From contig NC_065875.1 in NCBI RefSeq assembly GCF_933775445.1, positions 5,655,001 to 5,719,000 of the forward strand: 64,000 bases of DNA, written 5' to 3'. Of this stretch, positions 1-9,946 are shown piece after piece (position 1 is the stretch's first letter; every line of letters begins with the position of its first letter). The position numbers and the translations under genes are program-made. The notes beneath the pieces were generated by a model. That model ran no database searches, was not told the origin of the DNA, and saw nothing but the letters and a program-made list of their open reading frames with translations. This stretch comes from Argentina anserina. Taxonomy: Eukaryota; Streptophyta; Magnoliopsida; Rosales; Rosaceae.

Positions 1-598
1 GGATATGGGTTTGAATGTTCATTGCTGCAGGCGTGCGGCTGACTTGAAAGTTAGCAACTTGGCATGGGATTGGTCGACTTGAAGACTGTACTCCTTATTG
101 TATTGAGCTATGGTGTTGTGTCATTTACATGACACTGTGCCTTCTTGTTATTACTGTTTTGGTTAACTACCATTGCTACATGATCTATAATAGCTGTATG
201 TTGGTCGCAAGGTACCGTGATATTCAGTATTGGTAACTATCTGTGCGGTCGATTGGGATGAAGAAGATGGACGTCAACGCGTCCTAATTGATTACAGATT
301 AGAAATGGATAACATTGATAATGATAGACTCGTAACTGAAATTTTACTTGGGAAGTGAGTGGAGAAAACTACAGTTCTCATCCGTACAATAATAACGGCA
401 AATAGAGGTCCTGCAATACAGAAAATGATCCAGACACTGCTCTGTGATTTTCGTAGAAAAGCTTTTTTTGTGAATTGGATATATAATGTTAACACAGATT
501 AACTGCTATAGTAGAATTAGTGTAAACTTACTCGCTTGCTAGGCTGCTAGCTGACTTTTGTACATGTTATATATCCTAGAGGAAATCCTTGCTCTATC
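1..598. other. Upstream region of the ankyrin gene, no gene seen
   Basis: No convincing coding segment was found on either strand. The last ~100 bases before the ATG at 599 probably hold the promoter and 5' UTR of the ankyrin-repeat gene. No clear TATA box or repeat could be identified, and the only open frame here (minus strand, 67 codons) shows no recognisable domain. Confidence 0.4.
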
Positions 599-3491
599 AT
601 GTCAGAAAATTTCCATGAGGAGGAACATGCAGAACAAATATGCAAGCAGACATCTCCTCCATTACCAGAAGGCCTGGGGACACAAGTTATAGCTCTCTTC
701 ACCAGTACTTTTCGCCAATCGAACAAGAAGGATAATAAGATTCCACCAAAAGTACAGGTAACAACACCTGATAAATGGGCTCAGAGTGCTCCAACTCAAG
801 AACATACAAATATATCTGGTGATGTAATAAGAAAGGATAAGGATCAGAAGGATGTTGCACATATTCCAGGTAATAAGTTTTAGCATATTCAAGATCAAGC
901 TGTTAGTATAATGTAGTAATATTGCAGTTTTATATCTAGTGCCTTTTCGAAATATTCGCTGACAAGTAAGCACCTTATCTAAAGCTAAAACATAACTTCC
1001 AATTTTTCATGGCATGCTCAAAAATATTACTCTTAATATTTGTGTTTTCTCGTTAGCTATTATAAACATCAACCTAGTTCCATACGTGACACTACATCTT
1101 GCTGCCCTGAATGGTGACTGGATATCTGCTAGAAATTTCTTGCAATTGAAGCCAGAAGCTGTGAGGGCTAAGATCACAAAAGGTTCAGAAACTGCTCTTC
1201 ACATTGCAGCTGGGGCAAAACGTACACTTTTTGTTGAGGAGCTAGTTAAATGGATGACACCAGATGATCTTGAATTGAAGAATGATGTAGGGAACACCGC
1301 TCTTTATTTTGCTGCTGTCTCTGGTATCAAAAGGATTGCCGAGGTAATGGTGGATATTAATCCATCATTACCTCAGATTCGAGGAACTAAAAATCTAACA
1401 CCACTTCATATGGCCACATTGCTAGGCCACAGAGAGATTGTGTGGTATCTATATGATAAGACAAGTCTGACGGAAGACGACTACATAGGGCTTTTAATTT
1501 CTGCCATAACAGCAGATCTTTATGGTAAATCATATAAACCTTTAGATAATATTGCTTCATTTCCTTCTACACATATGGCGTTGATCAGTAGTGAAGCTTT
1601 CATTTTAAGATGACAAAAGGACAATAAAATTCTCGTCCATGGTATACAACAGATGTCGCACTGCATATAATTCAAAAGCACCCTGAAATGGCTTTTGCTC
1701 GAGATGGAAATGGAGAAACAGCACTACATGTAATGGCTCGAAAGCCTTCAGCATGCTATAGTGGCAGTAAGCTGGGATTTCTGCAGAGATGGATAACTTC
1801 ATGTAAGTACACTCATGATATTTTTTCAGAACAGCCTCTGTCCTGCCTTTTCTCTCTTAAAATTCTAATTGTGGTATGTTTTATAAAGTAGTTTCTCCAA
1901 AACAGCTCAAGGCAGCTTCGAAGCTCTCATGCCATTACATGTGCATAATGCTATTAAAGTTTGGAATTATAAAGAGAAGAAAGAAAAAAAATGAAAAAAG
2001 CCAAGTAAAAATTCAAGCCTGAAAATCTTTTTTAACACTTACCTAAATGATTGCAGATGTGGCTGTGGATATAGTGGAACAACACCCTTTAATAACTCTT
2101 GTTCAAGGTGAAATTGCAGAGACCAAACTTCACATAGTTGAGCGTTCAACATGTTATAGTGGAAGTCAGCTGGGACTTTGGAAACGATTCATATTATCTG
2201 GTATGTAAATGATGTTTGAGTCTTAACACCATGTTGAACTTTTGATTTACAGATAATGACTTGTTTGCTTTTGTTGTTTTATTCAGTACCATGTATCCAG
2301 GCCTCATACGACAAAAAGATGAATCATATGCAAGCAACTGAACTTGTGAAGCTGCTCTGGAAGAAAGTTTTGACACTAGAGAGTGATTCAAGGATATGTG
2401 ATTTGATAAATGCGCCGTCTCGCTTATTATTTACTGCTGCTGAATTAGGGAATATAGACTTTCTCATTATATTTATGAGATTGTACCCCAGTCTCATTTG
2501 GCAAGTTGATGAACAAAATCGAAGCATATTTCATGCTGCAGTGATTCATAGACAGGAGAAAGTTTTCAGTCTCCTTTATGAATTAGGTGGTCTGAAAGAC
2601 TTGATAGCTGCTTACAAAGATGTGTCCAACGATAATATGCTTCATTTGGCTGCCCGAACATCTGCAAGTCGACTAAGTACTGATACTGGGGCAGCATTGC
2701 AATTGCGAAGAGAGTTGACTTGGTTTAAGGTAAGTTTTCGTCCCAAGTAAATTTTTCTCAGTATTTGTAAGAAGCTGTCATTCTCCATGAATGGGAGGTT
2801 AGTGACAAACTTGTTGATCTGCCACTAGTCACTAGTAACATTTGGCCTGAATTATCAACGTTATACTGGAACTTAGGAGGTGGAGAAGATTGTCCAGCCA
2901 TTATACAGAGAAATGAGGAACTCAGATGGAGAAACACCACAAAATCTTTTCACCAAGGAGCACAAGGAACTACTTAGAGAAGGACAAGAGTGGATGAAGG
3001 GTACAGCATCATCATGTATGGTGGTGGCAACTCTTATTGCCACTGTAATGTTTGCTGTCATCTCTACTGTTCCAGGCGGCAACAACAGTAACACTGGTAT
3101 TCCCATACTTCTTAGATCAAGGGCCTTCACGGTTTTTGTCATATCAGATGCAGTATCTCTGATCTCATCAACCACTTCAGTCTTGAGCTTTCTGTCCATT
3201 CTTACATCACGTTACCATGAAGGAGATTTTCTCAATTCATTACCAAATAGATTGATTCTGGGGCTTGCCACTTTATTTATCTCTATAGCCACAATGATGA
3301 TAACATTTGTTGCCACACTACTAATGGTTCTTGGCCCTGGATTTCATGATATGAAAATTCCAGTTGCTTTGGTTGCTGCAGTTCCAGTTGGTTTCTATGC
3401 ATTACTACAGTTTCCCCTTCTAGCAGACATGATCAGTCATGCATATATTTCAATAGTTTCTTTTCGCCCATGCAACCACCTCTTGCATTAG
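599..3491 (+). CDS. Ankyrin-repeat protein with C-terminal PGG membrane domain (ITN1/ACD6-like)
   Basis: Exons by GT/AG borders and phase: 599-869, 1057-1524, 1653-1802, 2057-2200, 2287-2729, 2877-3491. They join without stops to about 696 residues if all are kept. Exons 2 to 5 carry ankyrin-type helices (TLHLAALNGDW, ETALHIAAGAK, LTPLHMATLLGH, NSDGETP further down). Exon 6 carries the PGG domain: WMKGTASSCMVVATLIATVMFA, the VPGG signature, and four hydrophobic spans, so the protein should be membrane-anchored with cytosolic ankyrin repeats. Plant relatives (ITN1, ACD6 and similar proteins) act in salt, ABA and defence signalling; that role here is inferred from family only. The N-terminal ~90 residues are polar and low in recognisable features. 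Exons 3 and 4 are homologous to each other and both phase 1, so either or both could be spliced in. The start ATG at 599 is the first in the open exon and is not otherwise proven. Confidence 0.85.
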
Positions 3492-4135
3492 ATAACTTAC
3501 TTGATGTCAGAATGTAAGTGTTACGACTGTAAGGTAATGTATTAGAGTGAAATTATGTGTATAGTACTAACATTGTGAATTTTAAATTTGGATGAGCTGT
3601 ACCAAGGTTTGAAGGAATCATACAATATATTCAGAAGAAAATCATAGACTTTCTTATAGGTCTTCATTTGTATTCACTCCACCATTTACACTTCTTTCAA
3701 TAAGTTTTCATTGTAATTTGTCTAAAAAATTCTGTGTTTTAACCTAACTGCTCTTCTCAGCTGGCTCAAATTGACAGTGGTTGATAGTAGAGCTTTAAAA
3801 TTTCTCCTGCCATTTGAAATTTTCTGCCCACCCAGATTAGGGTGACATGATTAACAGAAAATAGCCATAGTTAATATCAACAGTTCCAATAATATCTCTG
3901 ATAAAAAACCATCCACTTTAATCTCTCTTTTCTGGAATTGAGCATACTCCTTGAACATATCATTTTGACCTTGATTTGAGAACGCTAGGCGCTGTCAGCA
4001 ATAGTGAGATTGCTTGCAGGGTTGAAAATGTGGCCGCATGGCGTATGCAATAATCTGGCATTGACATAGCTGTCTTAAGTATATATCCTAAGAAAATAAA
4101 ACATTGGAAAAGAAATTGTTTTTGTTGCAATTCAA
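3492..4135. other. 3' flank between two convergent genes, no gene seen
   Basis: This gap lies between the stop of the plus-strand ankyrin gene (3491) and the stop of the minus-strand phosphomannose isomerase gene (4136). It should hold both 3' UTRs. AATAAA-like signals occur (for example AATAAAACA near 4096, on the plus strand). No further open frame or repeat was recognised. Confidence 0.4.
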
Positions 4136-5627
4136 TTATGAAGCTAAGAATGTGCTATTCACTCCAGCTCTATATATGTGCAACTCAGATGTACTTGTTA
4201 TGCTAATATCAGTATGCGCAGGTGCAAACAGAACATCTCCTTCGATGATTGCATGATCTCCATTACTAGTAAATATGCTTCCTTTCCCAAGTGTTGCCAC
4301 AAAAATAGAAGGACCAGGTACTGCAGGAAACTCTGTTGATTCTCCATTGGGAAGATGGAACCGATCAACCTCAAATTCTTCAAAAGGCGGAATGTACCTT
4401 GTTACATGAGAATTCACAGCAAATCCTCGCAGAATGTCAGGTAAACCTTGATTATATGTGAGCATAGAACAAAGAGTTTTGATATCTCGATGTTTGGGAG
4501 TAAGGCCAGCCCTAACTACATTGTCTGAGGTTGCCATGCACTCGATGCAGTCCCCAGATATATAGGCATGGGGTTCATTTGCTCCAAGGCATAATGCTTC
4601 TCCAGGATCAAGCTTCACATAGTTAAGAAAGAATGCAGATATCACTCCGACATCATTTGGATATTGCTTTTCCAATTGCAAAACTAGCTGCTCCTTTTCT
4701 GTCAACTGCCTCACCTGATCGATCAAAGAAATGTGACATCGAAGAATACATAACAATGAAACTATCAATAAATGAAAATTTAATTGGATTAACACCTGAC
4801 TTCCTGTATGTAAACGACACTTCAATTTAGTTGTTATTGTTGTTATCATCTCCATGCTAGTTGACATGAGTTGGGTAAACGCTAAACGTAGAACAGACTT
4901 GACTTTATCCTCCCAATCTTCTTTGGTCATGCGAAGCACTTGGTTTGTGACCTCACTACCAACCATTTCTTCAATTTCAGGGACATTACCAATCACCTTC
5001 TTAAGCTCCTCAAAAGTGATGTAACCACAAAGAGCCTTGAAAATGTGTCAAGGCCAGCGCCATCTCAGGCTTATAATTATCATCCATGTATATATTTGGC
5101 ATAGACTTGTGCAAAGCCTTGGCCAGTTCCTTATCTGGGTGTGCCTGTATTGACAATGCCTTTGCCACCGATTGCACCTAACATAGACAACCATACATGC
5201 ACAATAATTCAATAGATCCGATCTCGATGCAAATTAAAAACAATTAGATTTTTCCAAGTAATAGGACAATCAGCCAACGTACCTCAAACAAGAATGGAAG
5301 ATCAGAGGAGCCCCATTTTTGGACAACCTTGTGACCAAGCATGTCATTAGGGTTGCTAAAAATCCAGTCATTCAGAGATGGAGATGCCCCAGTAGTGGTG
5401 TTACTATTGTTCAGATCCTGATCAATCAAAAAGGAAAGTCCAGAGTCATGTGTTCCCATCCACATTTCGGCGTAAGGCTTTTCTTGGTCGATCTCAAAAT
5501 GAGAGTTGGAGGCACACAACCTGCCCACAACAGAGTCTCGGCCTTTCTTACCCCAATCGTAGTTCATGACAGAACATCTTAGCCTCTGAACACTCCTCTG
5601 CCTCTGCTTTGGCTGTTGCATCTCCAT
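4136..5627 (-). CDS. Mannose-6-phosphate isomerase, type I (PMI), with a one-base frameshift in exon 2
   Basis: The enzyme interconverts mannose-6-phosphate and fructose-6-phosphate in the cytosol, feeding GDP-mannose, glycan and ascorbate synthesis. Three exons on the minus strand: 5627-5283, 5177-4796, 4714-4136, all with GT/AG borders. Family hallmarks are visible: [16 protein letters not shown] and [10 protein letters not shown] near the N-terminus, the zinc-site region [11 protein letters not shown] in exon 2, and [20 protein letters not shown] with [14 protein letters not shown] in exon 3. The second intron (4795-4715) is 81 bp with no stop, so it reads through in frame and could be mistaken for coding sequence. 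Exon 2 holds one base too many in a run of four T (plus-strand A run near 5039-5044). Without it the exon has 381 nt and phases close to about 434 residues; with it, translation stops 14 codons later, at 5004-5006. It may be a recent pseudogene or an assembly error in a homopolymer. Confidence 0.85.
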
Positions 5628-7224
5628 GAATGAATTTGGCTGTGCTTGATTGACAAATGAATCAGGAATTAGACAGAGAGAAACTGGAACAGACTAATGT
5701 GATACTAGCCAAATATGAGATGTAGTGTATGTGATGCTTGTAGTCTTGTGGAAATGGTCATAAATATCATGTGGTCTCTTCAAAGCGTTTGAAAGGATTA
5801 CCATATATGAGAATGAGAAAGGAATTTGGGTCACTTTGACCTCTGTGTTGTCAAAATTTCTGTATAAGTTACTTTTGGACACAGAGAAAATGCAATCTTC
5901 ATGAGAATTTGGCGGTCTTAGGATGGCAAGAAACTCGGAAGAGCAATTGCAGAAGACGTTGACTATAAAGAGGATTAAGAACACGTTTATTAACGTGAAA
6001 TGAAATTGTAAATAAAAGAATTGATTACAAAATAAGAGACTTATGTCGTTTACTAATACATATGAGAATTGGAATGAATGTGAGTCGTACCTCCTAATCA
6101 GGAATTGATTCCTGCTAAAACCCCTAACTTGATACCCAAGGAGGGAGGTCGGTATCAGTTTCAATTCCTCTGTCAATTCGGATATCAATTTTTGTTACCT
6201 CAATTACACTAATTGAATTGAATAATTTCCAAATTGTCCAACCCAAATTGAGATTATATAATATATATATATATACACAAATAGTATTGTTAAAACCCAC
6301 AAATAAACAACCACATATATTATACGGAAGTACTTAATGTCAATTATTTTCTTTTTCTAATAATATTCTCAATTTTGTATCTTTTATTTACATAATTTAT
6401 GATTGATAAATGAAATTTAGTTAGAATTGAATTTGTCTTATTGGGTGTAAAAAGAAAAAGAAAATTGGTGTAGGTGTTCTAATGGTAAAATTAGTGTAGC
6501 ATAGCATTACTATTGATTAGTAGAGAAAATAAGTGACTTCATAGATATATAGGGTTATTTCAGTAATCAAATTAGTTGTAATTCTGATTCTGATGGTAAG
6601 TAAACAACATCAATCATAATTAGTATTATTTATGTTCTAATTCCATGTTGTAAGTAAACAATTCAATAGAATTGAAATCTGCACATTCAAACCCATTTCA
6701 TCTCCAATTCCTAATGGATTTCATTCTTGATGAGTTATATTCCAAGTTAGTAAACGTATCATTAACTCAAATATTAGTGATGTGTCTGGATAGAGGAAAA
6801 CAATGAAAAATTTAATTAAATTTCTGAAATTTGATATTCTTTATCTTGTTTGGGGTGAAACTTTTAGAGTAGTGCGAAAAATTCTATAGGAAAAGATAAA
6901 GAGAATTTGAAGCTTGTTTTCTCTGTTTATTTTCCATGAAAAAGATGTGTCATTCTTTAATTCCTAATTTTTTACATATAATTCTAACCTTTTTTAAAAC
7001 TCTAGGGAATTCTTATTCCAGTTCCGTTCACACGGTCACTAACTGACTATCTTATAATAGGATTCCCATGAAAATATGATTCTGATGAAAATAACATTTC
7101 CATCAAAATAAGATTACTTATTGTAACTATGACTAAATTCTTAGAGGAATTTTAATTTTTAACTTATTGTAACTTCGACTAAATTGTACTGACTTTCATG
7201 AATTTGATCCTTATTTGGATATGA
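5628..7224. other. Intergenic, AT-rich, PMI promoter side
   Basis: The first few hundred bases hold the PMI 5' UTR and promoter (gene on the minus strand). A short AT microsatellite lies around 6257-6274. The 164-codon minus-strand open frame at 6188-5694 has no recognisable domain and is hydrophobic by composition rather than by design. Nothing else could be supported here. Confidence 0.35.
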
Positions 7225-8034
7225 AAAAAACTTGTGTCCAACCTAGTATGTATGCGTGTGTCCGAAGTCTCATTTATTTGTCAAATTAGGGAATATAAAT
7301 ACATGATTTTAACCGTTCAAAAGTTTAGTTTATCACTAAAAATCAAATGTGTAAATAATCAATGTAAACAAAAATCTTTCGCTCAGTCGATTGCATCAAA
7401 GTCATGATGAAAGTTAGTAGTTTCATGATCAACTATCAATTTATTTCATAAATAACTTGGGTCCGATCTAATATGTATGTGTGCATCCGAACTCTCTCTC
7501 ATTGGATACTTTTCGTAATGTAAATCAAAATTTTAAACAGTTCAAAAGTTGCATAAACCAAAAGATCATCTCCGCAAAAAAAAATTAGCATAAACAAAGA
7601 CCATTAATTGGTCAATCGATTGCATCAAACAGATTGACGACTGGTCATAAGAGTGCTTACTTTCACAATCGATTGATCAAATGAACTTTGTTTATACTAA
7701 TTTTTTGTAGAGATGATATTTATCGGTTTATTCAAAATTTGATGGTTTAGATTTTTTATTTATATTGCAAAAAGTATGTAAAATGAGCGAGATTTTAGAT
7801 GCATGCGTACATACTAGATCGGACCCAAGTTTTTCCCACTCTTTATGCAACCGACTATGGAAATGATTTTCTTCACATAAACTTTTTGCATAGGTGATTT
7901 TTATTGGTTTATTTAACTTTTGAACGGTTTGAGTTTTTTATTTACATTGCGAAAAGTAATCAAATGATAGCGAGTTCGAACGCACACATACATACTAGGT
8001 TGTGTACACAAGTTTTTTCCACTGGCTATCTCCA
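7225..8034. repeat. Nested fold-back (inverted) repeat, MITE-like
   Basis: A motif of the form AACTTG(T/G)GTCC followed by CTAGTATGTATG occurs four times: forward near 7229 and 7454, reverse-complement near 7810-7835 and 7985-8020. The sequences between them (TTTAACCGTTCAAAAGTT, and AAAAGATCATCTC with its reverse complement around 7700) also pair across the centre near 7650. The whole thus looks like one inverted repeat element inside another related one. No coding capacity and no clear target duplication were found. Confidence 0.6.
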
Positions 8035-8159
8035 ACAAAGGTACTGTCCATGTTGATCAAATGTCAATATAGGCACGGCAATGGGGAAGTCTAGTCAGTC
8101 TTGCTACTGGTGTTTGTTTGAATATATGTACTTTGACACAATGAATAAGATAAGCTTAC

Positions 8160-8351
8160 CCTATCTCTGTAGTACTTGAGGCTAACATTTTTGACATGTT
8201 TCAGAGCCGTCTTTGTTTTGTGTATGATGTCATCATCTTTCATCCCTTTTGTTGCCTCCATGTAAAAGTCAAGAATATTGATATTAATATTCTCAGTTCT
8301 TAGGTGGTGAAGAGCTTCAATTAATGAAGAAATTGAATGGTAAACACAATC
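8160..8351 (-). other. Unidentified splice-flanked open segment (64 codons)
   Basis: On the minus strand this 192-nt block is free of stops, is preceded by an acceptor-like TCTCGTTAG and is followed by a donor-like GTAAGC. It is phase 0 at both ends. It would encode a basic, amphipathic stretch including ILDFYMEATKGMKDDD and KNVSLKYYRDR. I do not recognise the family. No matching neighbouring exon was found; a charged 64-codon minus-strand frame at 8817-8623, upstream in transcription, could be related or coincidental. It may be an exon of a captured or degraded gene. Confidence 0.35.
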
Positions 8352-8402
8352 CTAACGAGAGTACCATAAGCATTTTAGAAAGAGCAAAGTATATGTGATT
8401 AT

Positions 8403-8548
8403 GGTTGTGTTTGGCGCAGCTGTAACTTATAAGAAGAACTAACTTATACTTATTTATAAGAATAAGTTGCTGATAATACTTATTTCCCCATGATTTTATA
8501 TTTACCAAACAGCAAAACCTTAGCTTAGAAGCCCCGCCAAACATAGCC
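8403..8548. mobile_element. Short MITE with ~28-bp terminal inverted repeats (hAT-like ends)
   Basis: The left end GGTTGTGTTTGGCGCAGCT and the reverse complement of the right end, GGCTATGTTTGGCGGGGCT, are similar over about 28 bases. The element is about 146 bp and noncoding. The TGTTTGGC core is common in plant hAT-type MITEs. The flanks do not show a matching 8-bp duplication, so class assignment is tentative. Confidence 0.5.
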
Positions 8549-9941
8549 TATATAAAATTAATTACATACAAAATTTTATCTTTTCTCCTTGTTGATGTAC
8601 CCGGACAAAATGCTTTATTCAATCAATGTCCTTGTTCAGATATTTTTGTGTAGCTTCCACCTTCTTTTTCCTTATCTCCTCCATTTGTTATCATTTTTAT
8701 CCTCATATCTCTCATTCTTATTTCCTCCTTCTCTTTCAATTTGTTCTCCTTATTCTCTTTCTTTTCCATCTCCTTGTCCGAGTCTTGCACCTTTCTTGCT
8801 CTGACGAAGTTAGTCAAGGTAAATATGATCGTTGAAATTGGTGGTCTTGTATGTAGTTTATTCCCTATATGATGTTAGGTTAGATGAGTGATTAGCAAAG
8901 GCTGGCACTTTGTAATCATTGGGAATATATTTTGAGCGAGATGTAATATCTCTACTTATGTTTTTTTGTCAAGTGTTGAACCTTGATCCTATTAGTTCTA
9001 TGATATCTAATATATATGAACTTTGCGGACAGTCTTAATATTATTTCATGACATTTTTTAGATATTTATTGTAATAGGGGTTTAAACTTTATATCACCTC
9101 TTTTTCATTAATGAAGGATTAAGGATAGCCGCACTACCCCTTTATAGAGTGATACATTTCATGATGAACTAGAATAATTTATCATCTTAGAGCTATATAT
9201 GAACTAGAGAATAATTTCACTCAACACCTCAAAATATATTACAAGATAACTCTCCACAATTAAAGCTGAATGTGTAATGGTAAATCAGTTTGATTATTTA
9301 TATTTATGACATTAAAATTTTTGTTAATAATGACTTATAATAGGATGGGTTGTCTCTCTCATATTTTAATAATACTTTATTTCACGAGATCATTTGTTGT
9401 TGCATTTTGCTAGCTTTTTACCTCACTTATTACAATTTGTTATCTTTATGAAATTGAAGTAGTTTGAAGGCCTACACCTCGGGACCATTTCTGGTCCCGA
9501 AATGTGTGTCGTCGATTTTTTTAAGGTTGTGACCTGAGAGGCAGATCCAGAATTGTTTTTGAGTCTAGGCTAATTTACTCCCTTATTTGCAATTGATTTT
9601 GTCAATATAACTTGTTGTTTCTATGTTAACTTTTTCTTTGATCAAAATGATATTTTAATACAATGACCTCAATTTGACCTCATCAAACTTAGCTTTGGAA
9701 AAACAATTATGAGAGGAAATAAGAATAAAAGTAAAAATACTAGGAGAAAAGAGATTTTAGAGAAAAATTAGAAAATAGAAACAAAAAGAAAAAGTGGGAA
9801 GAAAACTTTAAAATGTAAGAAGTGGGGAAAAATGAGTTGAAACTTGAAAGTCTCGAAGCAGGTTATGGGAGAGACATCCAGATCCTTAAGAGGACAATAA
9901 GTCAACTGAATAATTTGGTAATTCACTAACTATCTTATACA
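8549..9941. other. Intergenic, no gene seen
   Basis: AT-rich sequence without a supported gene. A pyrimidine-rich tract spans about 8640-8800 on the plus strand and gives overlapping low-complexity open frames on both strands. A perfect short hairpin, CGGGACCA and TGGTCCCG with a four-base loop, lies at about 9480-9499. The last five bases before 9947 are the target duplication of the following solo LTR. Confidence 0.35.
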
Positions 9942-9946
9942 ATTAC

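Noticed and set aside
5694..6188. 164-codon minus-strand frame upstream of PMI
   Set aside because: Phe/Ile/Ser-rich, no domain, no homologous features, and located in the likely promoter of PMI.
9480..9499. Perfect short hairpin as a terminator
   Set aside because: Plant nuclear genes do not use such terminators and no gene ends here. Probably chance or repeat debris.
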